Positions 11,559 through 23,661 of a stretch of 64,000 nucleotides of DNA are shown one piece after another. Source of the stretch: Omphalotus guepiniiformis (Eukaryota; Basidiomycota; Agaricomycetes; Agaricales; Omphalotaceae); contig JAQOOI010000079.1 in assembly GCA_028554645.1 (NCBI GenBank), positions 1,612,001-1,676,000 of the forward strand, given 5' to 3'. Within the stretch, counting starts at the first letter, position 1. Each line of letters begins with the position of its first letter. Position numbers and translations under genes: made by a program. The notes under the pieces were generated by a model. It made no database searches. It was not told the DNA's origin and worked only from the letters and a program-made list of their open reading frames with translations.

Positions 11559-13881
11559 ATGCCTTCCTTCATGGTCGTTCCTCCTAATGTTGCAACTCCC
11601 CCTCCTATCCATAGGCATGACGGAGACAATATCACACAAAGCTCACAAGATTTGGACAACATCCGTGAAAGTCGCATTCCTGTCGATGAATATGCTGTGG
11701 AAGTTGATCACGATATCGAAATCCCCGTCTCTCCTATTGGGGTACCAGAGTACCTGAATGCCTTTGTCGAACCATCCATTGCGATGCCTGAGGTCAGACG
11801 TTCTTCAACATTTGAGAAAGGAGGCAAAGCGATTCATGCATTGCATCCTGGTCCTTCATATCTTTCCGAGCGCACGAGACGCCCTTCCGCGGTCCGATTG
11901 GACTCTGCGGCGGAAACCATTTCTATCATCAAAGATGTCGAAACATCTCCGACTATCAGGACACAGACAACCAACAGCTCTGCTGGAATTCTGAATTTAC
12001 AGTATGCCGAGTCGGCGACAGTATCAGGCCAACTAGCAAAGAAACAATTGAGACTGAGCATTTTGCGTTTCGCTGCACTTTGCTGGTGCTTCTTTATGCA
12101 GGGCTGGAACGATGGCTCAGTCGGCCCGCTACTTCCCGTCATACAGAGCCATTACAAGGTACGAAGTTGGTCGCATGCTGTTCGTCGTTTTAATCAGGTT
12201 GTGCATCAACGTAGGTTGGGTTTACTGTGGTTTCATCGCTATTCGTCGTGAATTGTACCGTGAGTCTCATTGACCAGCTAGTCGCTGTCATTAATGAATT
12301 TCTGGTAGGGTTGTGTTGTCGGCGCGGGAGCCAATGTATGGCTAAATGAGAGAATTGGATTTGGCAAGGTAAAACTATCCTTGGCCATTATCATCTTTGC
12401 TCACATGAGGTAAAGGTCATGGTATTGGGGTCCCTCTTGCAAATGATCAGTTATACAATTCAAAGTCCTGCTCCGCCATTTCCTGTATTTGTAATGTCAT
12501 ACTTCATCGCTGGGTTCGGGATGTCTTTCCAGGCAAGTATGTTTGACCTTCTTAGTCTTTTCGTCTCACCATAGCGAGATTCCAGAATGCTCAAGCAAAC
12601 GGATTCGTGGGCAGCCTCAAAAAGAACAAGCACAATAAATTGATGATGTTGCATGCATCGTACGGTAAATTTGTAATGTCCGTGCTTGTTAGATCTGCTC
12701 TGAACCTTAGGCACAAATAGGTTTAGGAGCCTTCTGCTCCCCTCTAGTGGCTACACACTTTTCTCAAACTCGCCACTGGTCTTTCCACTTTATTATTTCT
12801 GCTGGAATTGCGGTTTCAAACGTTATCGTGCTCACCACTGTGTTCCGTTTCAAGCGCCAAGAAGGTGCGTTGTGTGGTTCTGTCCCTCTGGTATCCGACG
12901 GATCATTGAAGGGTGCACTCTCATAGATCTTCTACTTGAAGTGGGCCAAGAGCCTGGCGAAGAATCGTTAGATACGGCTCCTCGTGCCAATAACATGTAC
13001 CGCCAGATATTCCAGCACAGGGCTGTGCATTTCTTAGCTATATTCGCCCTAATTTACGTTGGAACGGAGGTGACCATCGGAGGTGAGGGTGTCTTCAGTT
13101 TTTTTCGTCCATCCCTTTTTCAATCTATTCTTTCAGGTTGGATGGTCACCTTTATCATTCGAGAACGTGGTGGTGGTCTTAGTGCTGGATACATCTCGTC
13201 AGGATTCTTCGGAGGCGAGTATCGATTGCATGTTGAACGATTATATTTCATTTTTCGCAAAAGGTCTCACACTTGGCCGACTTGTGCTCATGTATGTGAA
13301 CAAGAAGGTGAGGGCTATGGTTCAGTCACTATGGCAGGAGCCGTTAACTTGATTAGGTCGGGGAACACACCGTTGTCTTCCTTTACGTGCTACTCTCCAT
13401 CGCGTGAGTACAGTTGTTAATGAAAGGCGTGACACTGATGAGCTTTAAAACCAGACTTGAGATCACAATCTGGTTTGTGCCATCAATCATTGAAAACGGT
13501 GTCGCAGTGCGTGTGCTTATGCACTCTTCAATAATCAACACTGAGCGCCCCCAATCTCAGATATCTTTCATCGGCATCCTTCTTGGACCGCTCTTCCCCA
13601 TCCTGGTCGGCCATGCAACGCGTATCCTCCCAGCCCCTCTCTTGACGGGTTCCGTGGGGTGGATTGGCGGAGTCGGGAACGCAGGCTCTGCTGCTCTACC
13701 GTTTATCACAGGTATTCTGGCGTAAAAATACGGCATCAAGTCGTTACAACCCTTGTATGCCTAGCTTTCTTTATGTCGTTTGTCATCGTTCTGACTTGAC
13801 ACACTCTTCAGCCTCGTAGCGATGATGTGCGTGTTGGTTGGCTTGTGGACATTGGTGCCCAAGGCCCGTCGTGTAGCTTAA
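11559..13881 (+). pseudogene. MFS transporter, tandem copy 1, in-frame stop near C-terminus
   Basis: Multi-exon major facilitator of about 560 residues, closely related along its whole length to the next gene. The ATG at 11559 (MPSFMVV) aligns with MASFSTAV of copy 2, which fixes the start. After a long cytosolic N-terminus (ERTRRPSAVRLDS) come the membrane segments: FAALCWCFFMQGWNDGSVGPLLPVIQSHY, GAGANVWLNER, NAQANGFVGSLKKNK, GLGAFCSPLVATHFSQTRHW, FLAIFALIYVGTEVTIGG, GYISSGFFGG, LGPLFPILVGHATRILPAPLLTG. At 13723-13725 a TAA follows GILA where copy 2 has GVLAAKYG. The sequence after it (KYGIKSLQPL, intron, LVAMMCVLVGLW) is still intact. The product would lose its last helix. The intron at 12533-12585 is GC-AG. 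It is probably a recent nonsense allele, though partial function is possible. Confidence 0.75.
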
Positions 13882-15156
13882 GTCTGGAATGAATGAATGT
13901 ATATCGCACACGTTCAAGAATGCGATTATGTTCTGTTATGTTTACCAAACCGAACCGAAGCAACTCTTTCCTTCTAGATATTCTGTGAACGTGATCCCAG
14001 TTTAGTCTTTCACTCGTGGTTCACTTTCAACGCTTTCAATGACATGTAGCGCTTGCGACTCTTTTGACATTGTTAACTCGTGAGTGATACCAGCATTTGT
14101 TGGAACTGACGAAGTAGATCCTGGAATTCGAGTCCCTTTATGGTCAAATCAATGCCACCACTACCACCTTCAAAAACCCAGTCGGTGAAGGTCGGATTCC
14201 TTAGGAAAGTATCAGACCTCTTGTTTAGTCACAGAGCGCATGAGGCTGTCATCGAGTCGCGCGTCCGCGGAAGAAGTTCACCCTTGCAAAGTTGCCAGTG
14301 TATTGAATTTGCTGCCTTCATAGCTTCTTCTCAATTGGGGTAACTTCAGTGACATAAATCCACAAGCGGAATGGATTTGGTACGACATTTTCGAGAAGGG
14401 TGGGTACGACCCAGACCCGAGGATTACTGTATGTCCTCGAAAGGGAGTACCAACTTTTCGAAATGGGACAATTGTGTTTTCTCGATTCTCGAGGGATGTG
14501 TTACTCATTATACAAGCTCGAGCATCATCGAACCAATGACTATAAGTATAGTCATTCCTACAACATGAGTCACAGAAAAGGACAATGTTCAATGTTCAAT
14601 ATCGAGGTGTATTCAGGAGGCACTGCTACTTACTGTCGTGAAAACCGAAAACCGAAAACGTTGGTTTAGAGAGTTTAGACTCTCCTTCAACAGTTTACTT
14701 CACCGACCCTTCCTATTGAACGAGGGTGTATGTAGTGTAATCCGAGTGTAATTGCCTTGAAAGAATTGATAAAACCACGTAGTTTGCAGTGTGCACTGTT
14801 TTTACTAATATAAATTACCTTTACACCTCGGCGATTACGTAGACATCACGTGCATATCACATGCACGGTACTCCGGAGTTATCTTGGGACGCTGCAAAAC
14901 ATTTTTGCGTAAAACGGGGTTTGAATACAACCGCCTCTATTGTTGTGCAAGTCGTTCAATGTTATCGCTACTTCTTCAGGCTATCAAGTCCTTAATATGA
15001 CTCTTTCGGTCCGAAGAACTGTAGCGAAAACACTAGCGTCTTTTCAAGAAAGACGTAATGAGGGTTACAAGTCGTTAAATTCTGCGCCCGACCTTGCCTT
15101 GGCTTCTGTGAAGGTCCATTGATATTCTTTCTTTCTTTCTCTTCTCTGAAACTTCA
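13882..15156. other. Intergenic region between the two MFS copies
   Basis: It contains the 3' end of copy 1 and the promoter of copy 2. No coding frame is convincing. A perfect 10-bp inverted repeat lies at 14535-14556 (listed separately) and a short A-rich direct repeat (accgaaa units) near 14643-14660. Confidence 0.45.
14535..14556. repeat. Perfect 10-bp inverted repeat with 2-nt spacer
   Basis: The arms AATGACTATA and TATAGTCATT are exact reverse complements separated by AG. The repeat sits between the duplicated MFS genes. It could be a protein-binding dyad, a short hairpin or a transposon footprint; nothing visible decides. Confidence 0.6.
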
Positions 15157-17569
15157 ATGGCTTCTTTCTCCACCGCTGTACCCGCTGACATCGCGGTTCT
15201 AGCACCTCACATTCACAGAGAGGCAGAGAATGCAGCTCATGAACATGGCCTACAATCTCAGGACGATATCTCCAAAGCTAAAAGTACCCTCGATGAATCT
15301 GCTTTGGACACTGACGATGCCATTGACATCCCTATACCCTCCATCGGTGTACCCAGGCATCTCTCAACTTCTATCGGAACAGCGACTGGAGCGATTACTG
15401 AGGCCAGACGTTTATCGACTTTTGGGAAAGATGAGTTGATTGTGGGCCCATCTTATCTCTTAGAGCGTACGAGACGCCCCTCCGCTGTCCGAATGGATTC
15501 CACGGCGGAGACCATTGCTTCGTCTATCATCACTAAAGATATCGACTCCGTCCCGACCACGAGGACACACACCATCGAGAGTTCCGCTGGACTTATAGGC
15601 AACGTCCAAGCGTTGCAGTTTACAGAGTCACCTGCAGTAGCCAGTCAGATCGCGAGACAACAGAACAGGCGAAGTATCGTGCAGTTCGCTGCACTTTGTT
15701 GGTGTTTCGTTTTAGAAGGCTGGAATGATGGCTCCGTGGGCCCATTGCTTCCCGTCATTCAAAGCTATTATCATGTAGGCATCGTTTAAATGCAATACTT
15801 TCTACCACTGCTGATGAAGTCATCCACCATATAGGTTGGATTTGCTGTAGTATCGTTACTCTTCGTGCTGAATTGCATTGTGAGTCTCATTAGCAACCTA
15901 TTCTTATCACCACTCATTACTTCATTTCTGAAGGGGTTTGTCATTGGTGCTGGCGCCAACGTATGGCTTAATGAGAGATTTGGATTCGGAAAAGTGACAC
16001 GAGCACTCCTCATTTCATCCTATTTACTTATCTTTGATCAAGGTCATGGTATTGGGGTCCCTCTTTCAAATGGCCACCTATGCAATTCAAAGTCCTGCCC
16101 CACCATTCCCTGTTCTTGTATTATCATTTTTCCTCGCCGGTTTCGGGATGTCTCTTCAAGTACGTGTATCTCACATCTACCGCGGAATCACTTGCTCATA
16201 GCGTCCACATATTTCAAAATGCTCAAGCCAACGGATTTGTAGGCAGCCTCAAAAAGAACAAATCCACTAAACTGATGATGTTGCACGCGTCATACGGTAA
16301 GTCCGAGTCCCCCTCATTGACATTTTATGAGGTCCACGGCTAATGTACTCTACTCAAACAGGTTTAGGAGCTTTTTGCTCTCCTCTCGTCGCGACACAAT
16401 TTTCTCAGACTCGCCACTGGTCTTACCACTACATCATCTCCGCCGGTATCGCCGTATCGAATACCACCGTCCTCACTGCTGTTTTCAAATTTAAGCGCCA
16501 GGAAGGTATGTCAGCAGTGACTTCTGCTCGATCGTAGCTGTTCCCTCATACAAACACAACACAGAGCTTCTCCGAGAAGCAGGTCAGGAGCCTGGAGAAG
16601 AAGCTGGAGATGGGACTTCAAGACCTAAAGCGAACAATTTGTACCGCCAGATCTTCAATATCAGAGCTGTTCACTTCCTTGCTATCTTCGCACTGATTTA
16701 TATCGGAACGGAGGTTACTGTCGGGGGTGAGCGCCTCTTGTGGTCGCAAGACTACGGACATTGATTTGGTATTGCATTAGGATGGATCGTCACTTTCGTT
16801 ATCCGAGAGCGTGATGGTGGCCCAAGTGCAGGGTACATCTCGTCAGGTTTCTTCGGAGGTGAGTGATTTTATGAGTCTCGAGCTTTTGTATCTCATTCCT
16901 GCTCTACAGGTTTAACTCTCGGTCGCCTGGTGCTCATGTATGTCAACAAGAAGGTAGTACATCCGTGTGACTGTCTACTCTTATTACCCGCGGGTTCTGA
17001 TCCATTTCATAGGTCGGAGAACATACCGTTGTCTTCCTCTATGTAGTGCTCTGCATTGCGTGAGTCTATGCCTTTTTAGCATCAAAGAACGCGAAGCATT
17101 CATTAACCGTTCCCTTTGTAAAGACTTGAAATCACAATCTGGCTCGTCCCCTCCATCATCGAAAACGCAGTCGCAGTACGTTTCTCTACATGCTACCCAA
17201 ATATATCCATACCAACTTCTACCCCCAAACCCAGGTATCCTTCATCGGCCTCCTCCTGGGACCTCTGTTCCCCATTCTCGTAGGTCACGCAACACGTATT
17301 CTCCCAGCTCCTCTTCTCACTGGCGCTGTGGGATGGATCACCGGAGTTGGTATGGCAGGTTCCGCTGCTTTGCCTTTCATTACTGGTGTCCTGGCGGCCA
17401 AGTACGGTATCAAGTCGTTGCAACCTTTGTGAGTTGCGATCACTTTCTTTAGGTCTTGTTTGCGTTGACTGCTAACTTGCGTTGCTTGCACTTTAGCTTG
17501 GTGGCTATGATGTGTACGATGGTCGGTTTATGGGCTCTAGTCCCCAAAGGTCGTCGAGCTACTGCATAA
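15157..17569 (+). CDS. MFS transporter, tandem copy 2 (intact)
   Basis: Intact partner of the preceding gene, resembling the fungal MFS group annotated as BSC6-like or general-substrate transporters. The start MASFSTAVPADI follows a pyrimidine-rich leader. It has the same order of blocks: ERTRRPSAVRMDS, FAALCWCFVLEGWNDGSVGPLLPVIQSYY, GFAVVSLLFVLNC, GAGANVWLNERFGFGK, ANGFVGSLKKNK, HFLAIFALIYIGTEVTVGG, LTLGRLVLMYVNKK, GEHTVVFLYVVLCIA, LGPLFPILVGHATRILPAPLLTG, GVLAAKYGIKSLQPL, ending LVPKGRRATA and TAA at 17567-17569. Introns fall at the same places as in copy 1, so the pair arose by DNA duplication, not retroposition. Substrate unknown. All splice junctions checked here are canonical and in frame. 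Confidence 0.88.
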
Positions 17570-18088
17570 GCTCCAAAAACTCCAGGGCAGCTCAGCTCTC
17601 ATACACCGCTCAAAAGTTTCCTTGTACTTGTTCTCACACTAGAACTTCACTTGTATAGATGAGAGTTTATTTCTTTTGTTCCTGTATAAATAGATGCTGC
17701 TTCTCTTCAATTGTTGTGTCTGTTTTTCTGTTTTTCGACGTTCTATGTAAATCATAGTGCTATACTCGAAATCATCAAAAACGAATTGAAGAGACAAAAA
17801 AGAAAATTCAGACCTAGATACAACAACAGAAGTGAATATCATACAAAATACATCGAGATATATCAATAGGCACAAATGAAAGAAGCACCAGTTGGATTGT
17901 AACAGGCAAACACCGGCTATGAGATGGATACAAAATGAGGATGATAAATTCTGACAACAGATACATGAGAGAAGTTGAAAGAGCGTTCACCAAACAAACT
18001 GAAAGACGGTCATAAAAGACATGCATCATACCCGAACCACGAAAACAACTCCCGACCCACCCACAGACCACTCATACTAGCAGGTACT
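17570..18088. other. Convergent 3' region
   Basis: Short AT-rich spacer between the converging MFS copy 2 and the tail-anchored protein. No supported feature. Confidence 0.5.
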
Positions 18089-21000
18089 TCAGATCAAACG
18101 ACAGAACCGCCCCGAAATCAATCCCAACCCAACACCAACACCAACACCCAGTATGAAACTCGCTCCCGCAAGGAAAACAGTCTTAGCAAAGCTGTGAGAT
18201 CCTTGTGTTTCGTTCATCTCGGAGTCACAAGAAGATATAGAGAAAGAGCACGGATCGAGAACGCGTTCCCCATCAGTTACTTCCTGCAGCTCAACACCGT
18301 CCTCAGAGGAAAAGAAATCTTCCCAACGTTCTGGTATCGACGTTCCCGTCCAAAACACTCGAGAAACACTATTCCGCACACTTGCTTCAGTGGTAGAGAT
18401 CGTATGAGCTACTCTTGCTCTGAGCGGCCCCAAAAGAGACAAAGAGAAGATAAAGAGCGAGGGAAGGTGCAGCGGGTCAAAAGCCGCAGCTTGTAAATCA
18501 ATCATGATAGGAGGAACGTGCGATTTAGAAGGCGTGCGAGAGAATGAGGGTCGCGAGGGAGTGTCGTTTTCAATGTCATTGTCAGAGCTGCTAGAGCTAG
18601 AATCTCGAGCAACGGAGCCTTCGGAATGTGAGCGGCGGCGTGAACGAGAATGTATAGAAAGCGGGAAAGGAAATCCCGCTGTCAATGGAATAGTTGCTTG
18701 CGTAGGCGACACTTCTGGACGTGGAGACATAGAAGGAAATGCTGTCTGAGATGTATCCCTCGATATATGCGCTTGCCTACGAGCCCGGAGCGTTCCTGCA
18801 CGCCCATTCATGTGGGGATTCGGAAGCGACCGACGAGCTGCGAAGGAAGGGGACTTTGCAGAAGCTTTGGCAATACGGAGAAGGTCATCTTCATTATCTT
18901 CGCTCTCTCCTCCAGTACTGTCAATGCCGGAGGCTGAACTCGGAGAGGCGAACTCTCGCATCCTTATGGCAATCGTTCTCTCGGGCTGCTGGTCACTCTC
19001 CTCTCCTGGCGTACCCTCCCACGTCGCTTCCCACTCAGCCTTGAACGCCCTCCATTTTGAACCTGAAGGTGAGGGAGAAGGATCTGAAAGAGCAGAAGGC
19101 GTAATAGTTTCTTCCCGCCCATGTCCAAGGTCACGCCAAACATCACTGAAAGATTCCTGTTCCCTCCCAAACAAACTATCGACAGAAGCGTCTGCCGTAT
19201 TCTGTAAACTTGCCCAACGCATCCACCGCTCCGTCGCCTGTGATCGAAGAGAGGCAAGCGCGTGGAGATCATGGAACAACAGCTGCCGAAGAGCATCAAC
19301 TCCCCACACATGATCAAGCGAGTCAGAATGAGTCTCGCTCTTCATCTGCTCTTGCGCTTGCCTCCAAGCCTGCGACTTGGAAAACGACGATAGTCTTCTC
19401 TTGTTCCCCGGTTTCGTCGGCCTAGACTTCCATGTATCGAACGAGTGTGGAGGTAGAGATTGTTCGTACACATATCCCGATTTACCACCAGCTAATAGCG
19501 TAGATCGCTCTTTGTAAGAAGTCCGGTAGTGTGCAGCAGAGGGTTTAAAAGAGACGCTGGTTGACGTGCGAGCTGGAGCGCTGGGCGGTGTGGATGTATG
19601 CGTGTAAGTTTGAGTGTCAGGCTCTGGAGAACCACGGTCTTGTAGGTGGAGGTGTATAGTGGGTACCAGGTCTTTTAGATCTCCAATTTCCCCGATAGTG
19701 CTCCTAAGTTTAAACGCAGAATTGTTCACATCTAGGAATAAGATATGAGCAAAGGAATTGCAAGTGGAGTGGGCTAAACTGCATACCTTCTTCCACGCTG
19801 GATTCTACGAGAATCATGGCAATGAACAGGGGACCCGTCTTATGCTGAAGTTCACCATCTATTAGCACGCCTGCCTTTCCCTTTCCCTTCACGTCCGGCG
19901 GGATACCCTTCGTACTTGACGTGATCGGTGAAATATCTCCTTGTTCAAGCGGGCCAAACACAATCTTCTTCAACAAATCTACTGCGTCTCCGCCAGAGGT
20001 GGCATCAGATGAAGAACCAAGTGAGACAGAATAAATTTCAGCCACATTCGTAGCATCATTCCCAGACACTCTCCGTCTAAAGATCTTCGTCCTCAACTGC
20101 ATACCATCCGTCTTATTGCCCTCCCATTGTAGTGCATGCCCAGGAGGTTCGGAATCATCCCATCCCAATAATTCCTTGGACACGCGTTCTGATATCATAT
20201 CGCGTGCAGAGACGATTAGGAACCGAAGAACATCCGTGTCGTCTTGCACTCTGGAGAGCATCTCACGGGGATGTGCGTCATTCGACGTAGTAGTGGCGTG
20301 GGATATGTTTGGGAAAAGACCGCCCGAAGAGCCCATATTCTCGGGATGTGGACGAGGAGTAGGAAGAAGAAGTGACTCCGGCAAAGTTAGGGAAGGTATG
20401 ATCAAACCCTCAGTCGCTCGAAGCCCTCTAGTATGAGAAGACTCTTCTTGAGACTCTTCTCCGGTGGATTCATCATGAGAAAGCGTGTCTTCCTCTCCAG
20501 CCGATGGCGATGCGGGAGAGCTAAAGAAAAACGATGAAGTGACAGAAGGAAAGGAAGACTCCGAGTCTGACGCCTCGAGATCATCCGATTCGGTATCAGG
20601 ATCTCCCCCTAAGTGGACCTCGTGCTCTATCTGCGCGCTGAACTGTGCATCGACACCATTATCTGCGTTCTCGGGCATTTCCTGATGGAATGAGGATAAG
20701 GGACTCGCCGGACGCGAAGGAACGCCGCTCCCAACGGCAGAGCTGAACTCGCTCGTATACACAGAAACCAATTCCGACACAGAGACTGAGTCAGTGTCGA
20801 TGAGTGATGGCTCTGAAAATGATTCGAGAGAGGAGTATAATGGATCTGGCATGCTGAGGAGACTGGCGTCTGTGTCCACGCTTGATGGTGCATAGCGTAT
20901 AGTCCCAACGCTTGTACTGCATTCTCCTTCTTCTTCTCTCGGCCTCTCAGATTCTATCTCAAGCGTCCGACTCATTTCCGCCACTTCGGGCTCCTCACTA

Positions 21001-21151
21001 AGCCGTATGTCGCTGCGTGTGACAATGGATGGAGTTCCACTATCACTATCTACAGCCTAATATTAGACATCCACGACCAGGAAAAGAAGTCCTATTTGTC
21101 ACTATTCATATATACTTCTAAATCTGTACCCATCTCCATATCAAGTTCCAT
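18089..21151 (-). CDS. Large serine-rich tail-anchored membrane protein (uncharacterised)
   Basis: Three exons, 21151-21116, 21056-19787 and 19731-18089, give 982 aa in perfect phase; the first encodes only MELDMEMGTDLE. The N-terminal third is acidic and Ser-rich with a possible LC3/Atg8-interacting motif, SESSFPSV, with FPSV at residues 181-184 after an acidic run. A more ordered block follows (VLRFLIVSARDMISERVSKELLGWDD and later LLKKIVFGPLEQGDI, LFIAMILVESSVE). The second half has helices rich in Trp (VWGVDALRQLLFHDLHALASLRSQATERWMRW) and Ser/Arg linkers. The end is a single glycine/valine-rich hydrophobic helix (FLAGASFILGVGVGVGLGLI, about residues 955-974) and a short basic tail SGRFCRLI. 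This is the layout of a tail-anchored mitochondrial outer-membrane or ER protein. A mitophagy-receptor-like role is only an inference. Confidence 0.8.
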
Positions 21152-22964
21152 TGCTATAAGTCACTCTGAGCGATCTTCCTGACTCTTGCGTTCGATGTTG
21201 TAGATCGTTGATTGACAGAAGCTTGACTAGGTACTCTCGGAGCCGACACGCACCGTGCTGCGGCGCTGTATGTTACTTGAAGCCGTAATCGAGCGAAGAG
21301 TCAAATAACAGTAGATCATAAAACTTGGATTCCAGAATCTCCGAGGAATGTCAGAGACAATTCAGAGACCCTTGTCTGAGTCTAGAGTCGCGAAGCACTT
21401 GAGAATTGAGACGACACTCTCAGCCAGAAAGCTTTCGAGCTAACGACTAGGGGGCGATATACGAGATTTCAGTGCAGACTCGCAAGAGTAAGGAGGTAAG
21501 AAGAGGGAGAGGGGCGAAAGACCTTGAGAAACCTAAAACGTGTTTTAGCAATCACCGAAGCGAGCTCGTGGTATTCTGATTAGCTTATCAGAGATTAGAT
21601 AAGATTATCTATGCGTACGCTCGGAACCTCACCTTGATCTTCCATGATTATATGGAATCATGGCTCAGGCTTCTTTCTATTCAACTGACTTTTAACAACT
21701 TATCGCAGTTTGATAGGAACATCACACTTCACACCAACAGAGAAACATGTAGAAGTAACATACCATAAGGTACACTCATTCTTCTTCCAAGCTACAGACT
21801 CAGTTGCAGCGATATTTGGGTAATTCGGAGCCATTGAATCTGGGTCCACAAGCAGCCCTTTTGGTGCCGGTACAACGTAATTGCAAGTGGTTGTTGAACA
21901 TCCATAGATTAATTACATCCTAGATGGATCAGGCTCGCCAGGGCTAGAGCAGATGTGCTGGTCCTGTGCTGGTCCTCGCTGGTAGAATGGAAGTAGTGTA
22001 TCGAATATCTCGACTTTCTCCTGAGAATAGAACATCCTGGACTACTACGGTACGATTTGGAGTGTCCAGACTTGAAATCGCGCAAGAGGGCTGTTCGTGC
22101 AGCAAAACCTTATCAGATATACAAACAAAAAGACCAAGGAACGTACTATGTATATTCGATACATTGAAAGTCAGCCTGAGGCCTAAGGCCCAAGGAATAA
22201 AGATGAATAACCTATCTGCAAATGTAGACGGCAGTAAAGGGCTTAGAGCGAATCTAGACATCAATAATTGAAGTACTCCAAGCCAGAACTGAAGCTCAGA
22301 GAGATCCGAAATATCGGAAACCAATTCAGGTAAGCTTGTGATTGAGATTTTTGAAAGTTGGGTCGAATAATTTTGAAAGGCCAGTGGCAGTGGGTGAAGA
22401 AGAGGAAACGTACGTCTGGTTAGGGTTAGCCGGTAAGCCACTAATTCTATAGTAGCCGAAGTTCGAACACTTCTCTTACCGCAACCTATTCAAGCAGGTC
22501 ATTGGACCGCAAGCACTGGTCATTTATGGTTGGATACTTCCGCAAAATTCTACGTGCGCGTCTCTGGGATTCATTTACCTCCTTTTGTAAAAGATACAAT
22601 AGTTTCAACACCTTTTTCTACTCCAGGCCACGGTAAGTAAGGGCAAAGTACTTCCGCAAATTTTACTGGAAAAGCAGCTGAACACCCCACTGACATCTAC
22701 TTACTTGCTTCGGTAGATTAAAACGCGACGATTGATTACTCGGAGTCGCTCTGCGACGCAAAGTACTATGAATGATAAGTGCTGACAGTAATGCGGCCTG
22801 GCCGGGACCGCAAATTCTTTAGAAACTGATCGATGATCAGCCCTTGTCCCACCACTATGAGTACGAAAGGCAGGAACTATATAATAAACGGCAGATAGCT
22901 GGACGTCATTATTCCACTTCTCTCCTTCTACCCCCAAGAACACCTCGTACACTTTTTATCAAAC
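21152..22964. other. Long intergenic region
   Basis: It includes the promoter of the tail-anchored gene on its left. A 165-codon minus frame at 21944-22441 (begins MAYRLTLTRRTF) is the longest here; it has no recognisable domain and is balanced by a 101-codon frame on the other strand, so I do not call it. Nothing else is supported in 1.8 kb. Confidence 0.45.
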
Positions 22965-23661
22965 ATGACCAGCGTCTTTGCAAAGGACCCCAACGCAACG
23001 AAGGATGAAGGTTACAAGTGGTTGTTGAGCCTAAGATTCCTTCAAATACTCTCCCTACTACCCAACTACGAAGTCTAACCACATATTTTCTAGCTAACCG
23101 GCGCTGTTGAGGAGTTGTCCGGAGACAAACTTGCAAATCATTTCACAGAAGACATGACCTTCAACTTCGGTAGTCTGCCTACCATCGAGACAAGAGCAGC
23201 TACCGCAAAGGTTTTCCGGTGGCTCTTCCGTGGTTGTACCGCGCTCTCACATGAGTAAGTTTCTTGACGAATTTCCTCGGTCATTTCTAAGAATAACCAA
23301 TTTTATTGCAGTATTGAAGAAGGTATGCTTGTACCGCCATCAGATGCAGCTTTCGTATCTCAGTTGATATTGAAGAAGTTCACAATCTTCCTGACCGTAT
23401 CATTGGCATCACAGTCGCTAAATACACTTTGAAGAACGGCTTCACAGCTAACGTTAGGGCCTGCTCTGTCACCTACAAGCGACCGAATGTACGGCGACTC
23501 CTTGGGATATGATTATGCTTTACTTACGATCCTTTCGCTAGGCTGATAACCCCAGTGAGAAGGAGATGTACCAATTCGACTACTTCGGTGACTTCACGTC
23601 GATCTTCCAGCAGCTCACATCCATCCTTGGTACTTACAACCCCGAGGAGAATTACGATTAA
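22965..23661 (+). pseudogene. SnoaL/NTF2-like small protein gene, apparently broken
   Basis: Pieces of one small protein read in order: MTSVFAKDPNATKDEGYKWLLS, then LTGAVEELSGDKLANHFTEDM and FNFGSLPTIETRAATAKVFRWLF, GCTALSHDIEE, RISVDIEEVHNLPDRIIGITVAKY, ADNPSEKEMYQFDYFGDFTS, ending NPEENYD. This resembles the SnoaL-like NTF2-fold proteins common in mushrooms. Two lesions are visible. The first intron starts CTAAGA at 23031 where GTAAGA would splice WLLS to LTGA exactly in phase 0. After DIEE near 23320 the frame shifts by one. A downstream acceptor (near 23345) could rescue the second lesion, but not the first. Function of the family is varied, so none is assigned. Confidence 0.5.

Noticed and set aside
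21944..22441. 165-codon minus-strand open frame
   Set aside because: No domain, no splice partners, and an opposite-strand frame of similar quality covers the same place.
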